Shown here in pieces: positions 44,380 through 53,230 of a stretch of DNA of 64,000 bases. Position 1 is the stretch's first letter. The number at the start of each line of letters is the position of its first letter. A program made the translations under genes and the position numbers. The notes beneath the pieces were generated by a model that was not told where the DNA came from, did not search any database, and saw only the letters and a program-made list of their open reading frames with translations. The stretch comes from Mesobaculum littorinae (GTDB lineage: Bacteria > Pseudomonadota > Alphaproteobacteria > Rhodobacterales > Rhodobacteraceae), in the NCBI RefSeq assembly GCF_004011175.1, contig NZ_RQXX01000001.1, positions 796,536-860,535 on the forward strand, given 5' to 3'.

Positions 44380-45495
44380 TCACATTTCGTCGGGATCGAC
44401 CTTGGAATAGATCTCGCGGTCAAGGGCGTCACGGAACGCATCGCGGTCGCGACCGATCTCCTCGGAAATCCCCTTCCACTTCTCGTAGGCGGCAAGATAG
44501 GCGTCGATCAGTGCCTCGGGATCCTCGACCCCGGCATCGCGCGCCGCGTCGGCATTGCGCTGGTACTGCCGTTCGTCATGCCGGGCCATCAGGTCATCGA
44601 AGGGTTGGCCGCCCTCGACGAAGGTAATGCCACGCTCCTTGGCTTCGGCCACGGCGCTTTCATCCTCGGCAAGCTGGGCGTCGAAGGTCTCCATCGCCAC
44701 CAGATCGGGAGCGAGGTCGATATGCGCCTGCCGCTGCTCAGGCGTCATGTCCTCCCAGACGCCGCGGTTGACGTACATCATGATCGGCGGGCCGCCCATG
44801 CCCATGGGGGCCTCGACCACGGTGTCGGTCACGTCCATGTAGCCGAAGCTGCGCAGCCACTGGACCGATCCCAGAACGCAGTCGATGGTGCCTCTTTCAA
44901 GCGCAGAGGTCGCATCCGACGGCGGCATCGATACCGGCGTCGCGCCCATCAGCTCGACAATACCGACGCCGCCGCCCGAGGCGCGGATCTTCTTGGACTG
45001 CAGGTCCTCCATAGTCTCGACATCATCGCGGCACATGAAGAGGTAGGGCGACACCGAGTAACCCGCAAAGCCTACCGCGTCGTTGCGTTCGTACTCCTCC
45101 TGGCAGGCCGGACAGCCCAGCATCATGACCTCGTTCATCGCCCCGGTGGCGGCTATGAAGTCGTCGCCGATCAGCGACTGGCTGAAGAGCATGTTGGTCG
45201 CGGGCAGCATGCGCGGCTGGTAGGGTGCCATGACGATGCCCCCGTCCATCATGTTGGCGCCCACCGCCTCGGGCGTGGCAGGGCCGTTGGCCAGCTGTGC
45301 GCCCGACACCATCTCCCAGTTGATCTCGCCGTCGGTCGCCTCGCGGACCATGTCGAAATAGGGTTGCAGCGCGTTGGTGTTGGTCGCGTTGTTCGACCCC
45401 AGCCATGACCCGTAGACCAGATCCTTGGCCGCGACGGGCGCCGCCGCCAGAAGAGCCGCGGCCGAGGCGGCCGTCAAAAGCTTGGTATGTCGCAT
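44380..45495 (-). CDS. TRAP transporter substrate-binding protein (DctP), upstream paralogue
   Basis: This 371-residue protein is a paralogue of the adjacent DctP. It has a signal peptide (MRHTKLLTAASAAALLAAAP), then DLVYGSWLGSNNATNTNALQ, WEMVSGAQLANGPATPEAVG and the linker KKIRASGGGVGIVELMG. The CxxC (LGCPACQ) sits at the same place as in the neighbour. Both share a long conserved block around APMGMGGPPIMMYVNRGVWE. GAGGGAGG precedes ATG 45495. The pair probably feeds the single DctQM below, with related but not identical ligands; one copy could also be an independent sensor or a relic. Confidence 0.9.
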   Translation of the reverse strand: MRHTKLLTAASAAALLAAAPVAAKDLVYGSWLGSNNATNTNALQPYFDMVREATDGEINWEMVSGAQLANGPATPEAVGANMMDGGIVMAPYQPRMLPATNMLFSQSLIGDDFIAATGAMNEVMMLGCPACQEEYERNDAVGFAGYSVSPYLFMCRDDVETMEDLQSKKIRASGGGVGIVELMGATPVSMPPSDATSALERGTIDCVLGSVQWLRSFGYMDVTDTVVEAPMGMGGPPIMMYVNRGVWEDMTPEQRQAHIDLAPDLVAMETFDAQLAEDESAVAEAKERGITFVEGGQPFDDLMARHDERQYQRNADAARDAGVEDPEALIDAYLAAYEKWKGISEEIGRDRDAFRDALDREIYSKVDPDEM

Positions 45496-45600
45496 CAGTA
45501 TCCTCCCTCGATGCTGTCGTCGTTACGCCGGTTCGCTCCGGCATGGCGCGTATCCGCCCTGCGGCCCCTCCTCGGCCCCGGGGCGGTCGCGTTCGTCATG

Positions 45601-46917
45601 TCATGGCGCCACACCGTCGGTGCGCGTCAGGTTGTCGGACACCCGGTCCTGCAGCGCCCTGATGTCCAGCTGGTGCACAGACCCCGACCCCGCGAGGTCC
45701 AGTGCATGGGCCGCCGCCATCGCCTGTGCCATGCAGGGCCCCATCACGCGCACAGAGCTGAGCGCAGCCGGATCGCCGTCGATGCAGCGCCCCACCGCGA
45801 CCAGGTTGTCGGCCTCGGGCGAGATCATCGCGCCGAAGGGCACGTAGTGGGTATGATCCTCGTCGAACGTCTCCCAGACAAAGCCTTCGGGCGCATTGTG
45901 CAGCTCGATCGGCCAGGCGGTGCGGGCGATGGCGTCGTCGTATTTCGTCTGCCCCACGACCTCGTCCGTGGTGATGTGATGCACGGCCTTCAACCAGCGC
46001 GTCTGGCGGATGCCGGGGAACCCGTAGGCGCGCACGCTGAGATTGCCGAAGACATTCGGGAATTCTTCGCGCAAGAGCTTCAGGCCGCGGTCCACCTGCT
46101 CCTTCCCGATAAGCCCCGTCTTGGACGCCTCGATCGGGTCGAGCGGGGTTTCGACATGGGTCATGTTCATCACGGCATAGGTCTTGCCCGGAAAGTAGAA
46201 GCCGATGCCGCCCTTGCGCATCAGGCCGTAGGCCTCGGCCTTCTCCTCGATCCGGGCGGTCAGCTCCTCGCGCGAGGGCGGTTCGGCGTCGGGGTCCAGC
46301 CCCTCGACCACCACCTGCTGCGAGCCATAGACCTTCTCGTCCGGCTCGCGGCACTCAAGCCCTGCGAGGTAGGCCAGCGCCGCATCGCCCGAACAGTCGG
46401 CAAAGCCCTGCGCCCGGATCGTCACGTCGCCGTAGCGGGTGACCAGCTTCACCGCGTTCAGACGCCGCCCGTCGGTTTCCACCTCGCGCAGGATGGCACC
46501 GGTCACCGGGATCACGCCGGCCGCGTCGATCGACGTCTCGACCCAGCGGCTAAGCGCGATCTCGTTGTAGTGCACGACCGTCGTCATCGGCCCGTGCCGG
46601 TAGTGGCAGGCGTCGTTGCGGTCGAGGTAGGCCAGCATGTCGTCGACGATGCCGAAGGTGAACCGATGTCCGTGGGTGCCGTTGCGGTAAAGACCGCAGA
46701 AGGTCCCGATGATCGAGTTCACGGCCTGCCCGCCAAGCGCGGGAAAGCCGTCGACGATGGCGACGCGCTGGCCCAGCTTCGCGGCCTCCAGCGCCGTCGT
46801 CACGCCCGAGATGCCGGCGCCGATCACGCAAAGGTCGACGTCCAGGTCGCGGTGCAGCACCGCGCCCGAGTGCCGGACGATCGTGGTTGCGGGGTTGATG
46901 GGGGCTCCGTTCGACAT
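45601..46917 (-). CDS. FAD-dependent oxidoreductase
   Basis: This 438-residue protein has the N-terminal FAD-binding beta-alpha-beta motif DLCVIGAGISGVTTALEAAK, followed by VAIVDGFPALGGQAVNSIIG. FADCSGDAALAYLAG appears in the middle and the C-terminal flavin loop LVAVGRCIDGDPAALSS late. It belongs to the FAD_oxidored group (PF12831-like), often found with sugar or polyol catabolic genes. No membrane segment or signal peptide is seen. Its ATG overlaps the stop of the dehydratase gene. It probably oxidises an alcohol or acid intermediate in the pathway of this operon. Confidence 0.88.
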   Translation of the reverse strand: MSNGAPINPATTIVRHSGAVLHRDLDVDLCVIGAGISGVTTALEAAKLGQRVAIVDGFPALGGQAVNSIIGTFCGLYRNGTHGHRFTFGIVDDMLAYLDRNDACHYRHGPMTTVVHYNEIALSRWVETSIDAAGVIPVTGAILREVETDGRRLNAVKLVTRYGDVTIRAQGFADCSGDAALAYLAGLECREPDEKVYGSQQVVVEGLDPDAEPPSREELTARIEEKAEAYGLMRKGGIGFYFPGKTYAVMNMTHVETPLDPIEASKTGLIGKEQVDRGLKLLREEFPNVFGNLSVRAYGFPGIRQTRWLKAVHHITTDEVVGQTKYDDAIARTAWPIELHNAPEGFVWETFDEDHTHYVPFGAMISPEADNLVAVGRCIDGDPAALSSVRVMGPCMAQAMAAAHALDLAGSGSVHQLDIRALQDRVSDNLTRTDGVAP

Positions 46918-48632
46918 CAGCCGTTCCCCCGCCGCGCGTCCGTCATCAGCGTGGCGCCCCGCGACAGCGGCTGCACCGTGCGTTCGTAGATCGAGAGCCA
47001 GCCCGAATCCTGCGTCGGCTCGGGCGGACGGAACGCCTCGCGCCGCCGCGCCAGCTCGTCCTCGGCCACCTCGAGATCCAGCGTCTTGGCCTCGACATCG
47101 ATCGCGATCATGTCGCCGTCCTGCACCAGCGCGATTGGGCCGCCCTCGGCCCACTCGGGCTGCACCTCGCCCACGACGAGGCCCTTGTTGACGAGACCCG
47201 AAAGCTGCCCGTCGGTTACGATGGCGACATCCGGCCCCATGCCGCGCCCTTCGACCGCGAAAACGAGCCGCGAGGCACCGCCCATGCCGGGGCCGCCGCG
47301 CACCCCCTGCCCGCGCAGCACGACGACGTCGCCCGGCGTAATCTCGCCCGCCAGCAATGCCGCCTCGGCTTCGGCCGAACCGTCGTAGACCTTGGCCGGC
47401 CCGCGGAACTGCAACTTGCGGTCGGGGGTGCGCAGGCCGATCTTCACCACGCCCGCCTCGGGCGCCAGCGTGCCCTTCAGGATCACGATTGCCGGCTTGT
47501 CGCCCCAGGGGTCGTCGACCGGGCGGATCGCGTTGTCGTCATGGATGACCACGTCCCTCAGCGTCTCGCCCAGCGTCTGACCGGTGACCGTCAGGACGTC
47601 GGTGTCGAGTACGGCTTCGAGCCGCTTCATCGTGCCCTGCGCCCCGCCCGCGGCGTCGAATTCCTCGATAGACAGCGGACCTATCGGGCGCACAGCGGTC
47701 AGGACCGGGGTGCGCGCGCCCTCTTCGTCGAAGACCTTCCACATGTCGATGTCGACACCCGCCTCGACCGCGATGGATTGCAGGTGCTTGATGCAGTTGA
47801 TCGATCCCGCCTGCGCCAGGTCCACCCGTGCGGCATTGCGAAAGGCGCCTTCGGTCATGATGTGGCGCGGGCGCAGATCCTCCCACACCATGTCGACGAT
47901 GCGGGCGCCCGAGCGCGCGACATAGTCCCACATCCGCTCTGAATTCGCGGCCACGGGGGCGGCCCCCGGCAGGCACATGCCCAGGCCCTCGGTCACCGAA
48001 TGCATCGAGTTCGCCGTGCCCATGCCCGAGCAGACGCCCGGCGACCGGATGGCCTGTTCGCTCATTTCCTTCAGCCGGTCAAAGCTCGTGTTGCCCTGCG
48101 CGTGGTAGCCCGCGTGCAGGAACACCTCTTCGATATCGACATGCTCGCCGTCGATCTCGCCCGAGGCCTGGTAGCCGCAGATCACCATCAGGGTCGGGAT
48201 GTCTTGCCGTGCGGCCGCCATAAGCTGGCCGGGAACCGTCTTGTCGCAGGAAGTCAGCATCAGCATGCCATCCAGCTGCGCGCCCTCGACCTGCACCTCG
48301 ATGTCATTGGCGATCAGGTCGCGCGTCGGGAGGATGTAGGTCGCCCCCCGTCCGCCCGAGATGATAAAGTCCGACGGCGCCGCGGTGCGGATCTCGAACG
48401 GCAGGCCGCCCGCGTCGCGGATCGCCTGCTTGGCCTTTTCGGCGATGGCGTCGAGATGCGAAAAGCAGATCGCCATTTCCGACGAGGTGTTGACCACCGC
48501 GATCTTGGGCTTGGCCATGTCCTCGTCGGTCAGCCCAAGGGCACGCCATTGCGCCCGGCGCACGGCCCAACGGGACGTACCCTCTTCGAAATTGGAACGG
48601 AGTCGCGATGGATCGCGGCTGTCGCTGGTCAT
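46917..48632 (-). CDS. IlvD/Edd family dehydratase
   Basis: This 571-residue Fe-S dehydratase belongs to the family that includes dihydroxy-acid dehydratase, 6-phosphogluconate dehydratase and the aldonic acid dehydratases. Cluster and active-site motifs are seen in MLTSCDKTVPGQLMAA, GVCSGMGTANSMHSV and the late VTDGQLSGL. The N-terminus RRAQWRALGLTDEDM and the operon with TRAP genes favour a sugar-acid dehydratase (arabonate/xylonate-like) over isoleucine/valine synthesis, as inference. GGGGGGAAGA precedes the ATG. It is the first gene of the catabolic operon, after a gap with a palindrome. Confidence 0.88.
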   Translation of the reverse strand: MTSDSRDPSRLRSNFEEGTSRWAVRRAQWRALGLTDEDMAKPKIAVVNTSSEMAICFSHLDAIAEKAKQAIRDAGGLPFEIRTAAPSDFIISGGRGATYILPTRDLIANDIEVQVEGAQLDGMLMLTSCDKTVPGQLMAAARQDIPTLMVICGYQASGEIDGEHVDIEEVFLHAGYHAQGNTSFDRLKEMSEQAIRSPGVCSGMGTANSMHSVTEGLGMCLPGAAPVAANSERMWDYVARSGARIVDMVWEDLRPRHIMTEGAFRNAARVDLAQAGSINCIKHLQSIAVEAGVDIDMWKVFDEEGARTPVLTAVRPIGPLSIEEFDAAGGAQGTMKRLEAVLDTDVLTVTGQTLGETLRDVVIHDDNAIRPVDDPWGDKPAIVILKGTLAPEAGVVKIGLRTPDRKLQFRGPAKVYDGSAEAEAALLAGEITPGDVVVLRGQGVRGGPGMGGASRLVFAVEGRGMGPDVAIVTDGQLSGLVNKGLVVGEVQPEWAEGGPIALVQDGDMIAIDVEAKTLDLEVAEDELARRREAFRPPEPTQDSGWLSIYERTVQPLSRGATLMTDARRGNG

Positions 48633-48729
48633 TCTTCCCCCCTGACGCCGCCCGTGGGGACGGCCTTCCTCCGGGATCAAGCGTGACCTATCGCGGATCG
48701 CGGGACAATACCCTGAAATCCATTATCAG

Positions 48730-48748
48730 CTTTCGCGTATCGTGAAAG
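48730..48748. promoter_or_regulatory. Candidate operator upstream of the catabolic operon
   Basis: CTTTCGCG-TAT-CGTGAAAG is a 19-base imperfect palindrome with seven of nine arm positions matching, in the gap upstream of the dehydratase gene. The arrangement resembles IclR- or GntR-type operators. No regulator gene lies nearby in the window. Confidence 0.35.
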
Positions 48749-48784
48749 ATCCAACGAACGTGCTGCCTGCGCAGCGCGGCGCGT

Positions 48785-48816
48785 GAAAACGGCCCGCGCC
48801 TGGGGGCCGGGCCGTC
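48785..48816 (-). terminator. Rho-independent terminator of the suf operon
   Basis: On the minus strand, an 8-bp stem (ACGGCCCG/CGGGCCGT) ends in GTTTTC. It is 34 bases beyond the sufS stop. Downstream genes often found after sufS (sufT or sufA type) are absent here. Confidence 0.65.
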
Positions 48817-48849
48817 TCAGAAAGGGCAGATCGTGGGCGCCGGGTTACG

Positions 48850-50070
48850 TCAGGCGAAAAGCTCGTGACACAGCTCCAGCGCCGAGACCAGGCGGTCGAC
48901 CTCGTCGGTGGTGTTGTAAAGCCCGAAGGACGCGCGGCAGGTGGCCGAGACGCCCAGGTGATCCATCAGCGGCCCGGCACAGTGGTGCCCCGCGCGCACG
49001 GCGACGCCGCTCTTGTCCAGCACGGTCGAGATGTCGTGCGGGTGCGCGGCCCCCTCCAGCATGAAGGAAAAGATCGCGCCCTTGTCCGGCGTCGTCCCCT
49101 GGACCTGCACCCAGTTCAGCCCCCCCAGACGCTCGGCGGCGTAATCGCGCAGCCCGGCTTCGTGCGCGGCGATGTTCTCCATCCCCAGCGCGGTCATGTA
49201 GTCCAGCGCCGCGCCCAGCCCGATCTGCGCGACGATGCCGGGTGTGCCGGCCTCGAACTTCATCGGTGGGTCGGCATAGACGACCTCGTCCTTCGAGACC
49301 TCGCGGATCATGTCGCCGCCCCCCATAAAGGGGCGCATCTCGGCCTGCCGGTCGGCGCGGATGTAGATCCCGCCCGAGCCCGATGGGCCATAAAGCTTGT
49401 GCCCGGTAATGGCGTAGAAATCGCACCCGATGGCCTGCACGTCGACGGGCCCGTGCACGGCGGCCTGGCTGCCGTCGACCAGAACCGGCACGCCCCGTTC
49501 CCGTGCGCCCGCGCAGATCGCGGCCACGTCGACCCGCGTGCCCAGAACGTTCGACATGTGGGTGACGGCAACAAGCCGCGTCCGCGGTCCGATCGCGTCC
49601 AGCACCGCCTGCGGATCGAGCGCGCCCGTCGCGTCGACATCGACCCACCTGATCACCACGCCCTGACGTTCCCGCAGGAAATGCCATGGCACGATGTTCG
49701 CGTGATGCTCCATCACGCTCAGCACGATCTCGTCGCCGGGTTCCAGCCGCGGCATCGCCCAGCCATAGGCGATCAGATTGATGCCCTCGGTCGTGCCGGT
49801 GTTCATCACGATCTCATCCTCGCTGCCTGCATTCAGGAAGCGGGCGATCTTGCCACGGACGGCCTCGTACTTGTCGGTGGCGATGTTTGACAGGGTGTGC
49901 AGACCGCGGTGCACATTGGCATATTCCATCGCGTAGGCCTTCGTCACCGCGTCGATCACCGCCTGCGGTTTCTGCGCCGAGGCGCCATTGTCGAGGTAGA
50001 CCAGCGGCTTGCCGTTCGCCTGCCGCGACAGGATGGGGAAATCGGCGCGGATTTTGGTGACGTCATACAT
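48850..50070 (-). CDS. sufS: Cysteine desulfurase SufS
   Basis: SufS removes sulfur from cysteine for iron-sulfur cluster assembly on SufBCD. The 406-residue protein has the PLP Lys in ITGHKLYGPSG, a conserved EHHANIVPW and the persulfide Cys in RAGHHCAGPLMD, the short-loop SufS type. The start ATG overlaps the stop of the second Yip1-like gene. The gene is the last in the operon and is followed by a terminator. Confidence 0.95.
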   Translation of the reverse strand: MYDVTKIRADFPILSRQANGKPLVYLDNGASAQKPQAVIDAVTKAYAMEYANVHRGLHTLSNIATDKYEAVRGKIARFLNAGSEDEIVMNTGTTEGINLIAYGWAMPRLEPGDEIVLSVMEHHANIVPWHFLRERQGVVIRWVDVDATGALDPQAVLDAIGPRTRLVAVTHMSNVLGTRVDVAAICAGARERGVPVLVDGSQAAVHGPVDVQAIGCDFYAITGHKLYGPSGSGGIYIRADRQAEMRPFMGGGDMIREVSKDEVVYADPPMKFEAGTPGIVAQIGLGAALDYMTALGMENIAAHEAGLRDYAAERLGGLNWVQVQGTTPDKGAIFSFMLEGAAHPHDISTVLDKSGVAVRAGHHCAGPLMDHLGVSATCRASFGLYNTTDEVDRLVSALELCHELFA

Positions 50071-50662
50071 TGGCGGGAACCTCGATAACCTGCACGCCGG
50101 CCAGCGTCAGTAGAATGGACAGAACGAACGCGGCGGCGACGAAGCTGGCGGCGATCATCGCGAACACCTTGATGAGCGAGGTGAAGCCGTGCATCGCCGC
50201 GACGAAATGGGTAAAGACCCAGGCCATGACCAAAAGGCCAATGGCGCCGGTCAGGGACGACAGCAGCGGTGACAGCAGCAATACGAGAATCTGGACCGCC
50301 TGCACGCAGATGCGCAGGACTTCGAGCCATGTGAGCAGGATCATCCCGTCCTCGAGCCTGCCGTGCCCGCCGCAGGCCCGTCCGATCCCGAGCACGAGCC
50401 ACACCGTCACCACCAGAAGCCCGGTCTGCATGATCGCAAAGATCAGCGGGCCGGGCAGCATCAGCGGCGTGACCGGTTGGGCAATCATGTCGAACACCCA
50501 CTGCGACGCCTCGCCGATCAGGGTCGACACGATGGAGACCGCGATCAAGGCCTGCCAGAGCACCGGCCGCGGCAGGCCCAGCTGCATCAGGCCGTGCGCG
50601 GTGCCACGCGGGTCGCGCAGTGTCTGCCCCATCCGCGACGTCAGGGCACTGATACCGTTCAT
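50063..50662 (-). CDS. Yip1-domain membrane protein
   Basis: This 199-residue protein has about five hydrophobic helices and resembles the bacterial YIP1 family (for example QALIAVSIVSTLIGE, LEVLRICVQAVQILVLLL, VMAWVFTHFVAAMHGF). The function is unknown. Its start overlaps the stop of the preceding membrane protein gene, and its stop overlaps the sufS start, so all three are translationally coupled. Its role in Fe-S biogenesis, if any, is not established. Confidence 0.75.
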   Translation of the reverse strand: MNGISALTSRMGQTLRDPRGTAHGLMQLGLPRPVLWQALIAVSIVSTLIGEASQWVFDMIAQPVTPLMLPGPLIFAIMQTGLLVVTVWLVLGIGRACGGHGRLEDGMILLTWLEVLRICVQAVQILVLLLSPLLSSLTGAIGLLVMAWVFTHFVAAMHGFTSLIKVFAMIAASFVAAAFVLSILLTLAGVQVIEVPANV

Positions 50663-51174
50663 GTTCGCGAAACTCCGGACGTTTCAGGGGCGGGGCGGCG
50701 CTCGACGGCGGCAAGACCGGCGCCCCAGATGCCAAAAAAGGCCACCAGAGCCGCGATCCCCACCACATCCTGCAGGACGCCCGGGCCAGGCAGCCCAGAC
50801 AACGCCCCCCAGAGCACCCAGAGCGGGGCCGCGGCCAGCAATGCCCAGAACAGCGCCAGCCGCGCGGCGAAGAAACTGCCGCGTCCACCCAACGCCCGTG
50901 CGCCAAGGTGGCTGAGCGCGGCCAGACCGTAGAAGAGCAGCGGCGCGATGAAAATCCAAGCCAGAAGCGCGCCGGCCAGCCGGGCCTGAAGGTCGATGCC
51001 CGGGTCGCTCTCGGCCGCGCGGGCCAGACGTGGCCATTGCGCCACGTAGATCAGCGCACAGCCGAGCATAAGCGTCGCGAGCGCCGCGGCCTCGCGACGC
51101 TCGCCCGCCATGCGACGGCGCAGCACCCGCCCCGGAGACCGGTACGAGCGCAGGATGTCCCCCAGCAGCGTCAC
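50659..51174 (-). CDS. Small membrane protein next to the Yip1-domain gene
   Basis: This 171-residue protein has a short basic N-terminus (ILRSYRSPGRVLRRRM) and four predicted membrane helices. Its start is GTG 51174, six bases after the sufD stop, so it is part of the suf operon. It looks like a distant relative or partner of the following YIP1-type protein. The repeated Arg-rich start with PxxxR resembles that of the next gene (RDPRGTAHG). No function can be assigned. Confidence 0.65.
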   Translation of the reverse strand: MTLLGDILRSYRSPGRVLRRRMAGERREAAALATLMLGCALIYVAQWPRLARAAESDPGIDLQARLAGALLAWIFIAPLLFYGLAALSHLGARALGGRGSFFAARLALFWALLAAAPLWVLWGALSGLPGPGVLQDVVGIAALVAFFGIWGAGLAAVERRPAPETSGVSRT

Positions 51175-51179
51175 CCGCT

Positions 51180-52469
51180 TCAGTCGTCCTTGCGCCGGGC
51201 CAGCCAGCCTTCGAGACGTCCGATCAGGTCTTCGGCGATACGGGTGTCGTCGATCTCGTCGATCGCCTCGGCGAGGAAGGCCAGGATCAGCAGGTCGCGG
51301 GCCTCGGCATCAGGCACCCCGCGCGAGCGCAGGTAGAACAGCGCCTCCTCGTCGATGGCCCCGGTGGTCGACCCATGCGAACACGCTACGTCGTCGGCGT
51401 AGATCTCAAGCTCGGGCTTGGCGAGGAACTGGCTTGTCTCGTCCAGAAGCAGCGCCTGGGAAATCTGATATCCGTCAGTCTTCTGCGCGCCGTCCTTGAC
51501 GAGGATCTTACCCTGGAACACGCCGACGGCGCCGTTCTTCAGAACCTTCTTGAAGACTTGGCGGCTTTCGCAGGTCTCGCCCCCATGGGTGATGAAGACC
51601 GTGTCGTCATGATGAAAGTCGCCATCTCCCACAGCCGCCCCGGCCACGTGGGCCACAGCATCGTCCCCGGTCAGATTCAGCACGCATTCGTTGCGTGTCA
51701 TGACGCCGTTGACCGTCAGGGTGAAGGATTTGAACACGCTCTCCTGACCCAACCGGCCAAAGAGATGCGTGGCTGCCCGACGTTCGTGATCACGCCCCTG
51801 AGCGCGGATGTGGCGGAACTCGCCCCGATCCGCGACATCGACCTCCATCGCTTTGTTGAACCGCGCCGCGGCGGGACCATTTTCCAGAATGGTAATAGAG
51901 GCTTCCGCCTCAACCTTCACAATGTGGTGGAGGATAGCCTGCGAGTCGTCGCGTTCGTGCAAATAGACCAGCGACACCGGCTTTTCCACCTTGCCGGTCA
52001 CACGGATCACGATTCCGTCGCTGGCAAAGGCGGTGTTGAGCGCCGCGAGCGGGCGCGCCACGGGGCTCTGCGCCTCGACTTCGAGCTTGCCGTAGATGTC
52101 ACGCGCCCAGTGGATGTCCGAGGTCATCGCCTCGGACAGACGCTCGATCTCCAGCCCCGCGAGGGTCAGGTCGTCCGATTGCTCGGGCGAAAAGACACCG
52201 TCGACGAAGACGATGCGCAGACGCTCGATCTGGTCGAACATCGGCTCGGGGTCAGCACCGAGCGTCGCCGCCTTCGGTACTTCGGGCACGATCAGGCTGG
52301 CCGGGTCGGTAAACCGCCAGTATTCATCCCGGCGGTGCGGCAGCCCCATGGCGGTCAGGCGCGACAGCGCGTCTTCACGCGCGGCGCGGCACCATCCGCC
52401 GCAGTCGGGCATTTGCAGGGTGCCCAGCAACGCGGCCGTCGCGTCTTCCTTGGCCTTCGGCAGTGCCAT
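51180..52469 (-). CDS. sufD: Fe-S assembly scaffold component SufD
   Basis: SufD is the partner of SufB in the SufBC2D scaffold, needed for iron entry. The 429-residue protein shows the SufB/D beta-helix C-terminal half, with NGVMTRNECVLNLTGDDA, DTVFITHGGETCESRQ and ACSHGSTTGAIDEEALFYL, where the conserved His is a proposed cluster-related residue. It has fewer cysteines than SufB. The ATG overlaps the sufC stop codon. Confidence 0.94.
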   Translation of the reverse strand: MALPKAKEDATAALLGTLQMPDCGGWCRAAREDALSRLTAMGLPHRRDEYWRFTDPASLIVPEVPKAATLGADPEPMFDQIERLRIVFVDGVFSPEQSDDLTLAGLEIERLSEAMTSDIHWARDIYGKLEVEAQSPVARPLAALNTAFASDGIVIRVTGKVEKPVSLVYLHERDDSQAILHHIVKVEAEASITILENGPAAARFNKAMEVDVADRGEFRHIRAQGRDHERRAATHLFGRLGQESVFKSFTLTVNGVMTRNECVLNLTGDDAVAHVAGAAVGDGDFHHDDTVFITHGGETCESRQVFKKVLKNGAVGVFQGKILVKDGAQKTDGYQISQALLLDETSQFLAKPELEIYADDVACSHGSTTGAIDEEALFYLRSRGVPDAEARDLLILAFLAEAIDEIDDTRIAEDLIGRLEGWLARRKDD

Positions 52470-53224
52470 CACGCCACCTCCGACTTCAGGTCCGCATAGC
52501 CGTTCTTTTCAACCTCGAGCGCCAGCTCGGGCCCACCGGTCTTGATGATGCGGCCATCGGACATGATGTGCACGACGTCCGGCTTGATGTGGTCCAGAAG
52601 ACGCTGGTAGTGCGTGATCACGAGGAATCCGCGGCCTTCATCGCGCAGCGCGTTCACCCCGTCCGACACCAGCTTCATCGCGTCCACGTCCAGCCCGCTG
52701 TCGGTTTCATCCAGGATGCACATACGCGGTTCGAGCATCGCCATCTGCAGGATCTCGTTACGCTTCTTCTCACCGCCCGAGAAACCGACATTGACCGGAC
52801 GCTTCAGCATGTCGGCGTCGATCTGAAGGGTCTTGGCCTTTTCGCGCACCAGCTTGAGGAAATCCGCAGCGCTCAGCTCGGGTTCGCCGCGCGCCTTGCG
52901 TTGCGCGTTGGCGGCGGTGCGCAGGAAGGTCATGTTGCCGACACCGGGGATCTCGACCGGATACTGAAAGGCCAGGAACATGCCGATGGCGGCGCGCTCC
53001 TCGGGCTCCATGCCCAGGATGTCCTCACCATCGAGCGTCGCGGTGCCGTCGGTCACCTCGTAGCCCGCGCGACCCGACAGCACGTAGCTGAGCGTTGATT
53101 TGCCCGACCCGTTGGGCCCCATGATCGCATGCACCTTGCCGGCCTCGACCTTGAGGTCGACACCCTTGAGGATCTGCTTATCCTCGTCTTCAAGTTTGAC
53201 GTGCAGGTTTTTGATATCAAGCAT
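52469..53224 (-). CDS. sufC: Fe-S assembly ATPase SufC
   Basis: SufC is the ABC-type ATPase that drives SufBD conformational change. The 251-residue protein has Walker A GPNGSGKSTLSYVL, signature NVGFSGGEKKRNEI, Walker B CILDETDSGLDVDA and the H-loop ITHYQRLLDHI. The length and the SufC-specific FSGGEKKR are as expected. It overlaps the sufD start at its stop. It begins 7 bases after the stop of the YbjQ-type gene. Confidence 0.96.
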   Translation of the reverse strand: MLDIKNLHVKLEDEDKQILKGVDLKVEAGKVHAIMGPNGSGKSTLSYVLSGRAGYEVTDGTATLDGEDILGMEPEERAAIGMFLAFQYPVEIPGVGNMTFLRTAANAQRKARGEPELSAADFLKLVREKAKTLQIDADMLKRPVNVGFSGGEKKRNEILQMAMLEPRMCILDETDSGLDVDAMKLVSDGVNALRDEGRGFLVITHYQRLLDHIKPDVVHIMSDGRIIKTGGPELALEVEKNGYADLKSEVA

Positions 53225-53230
53225 GAATTC

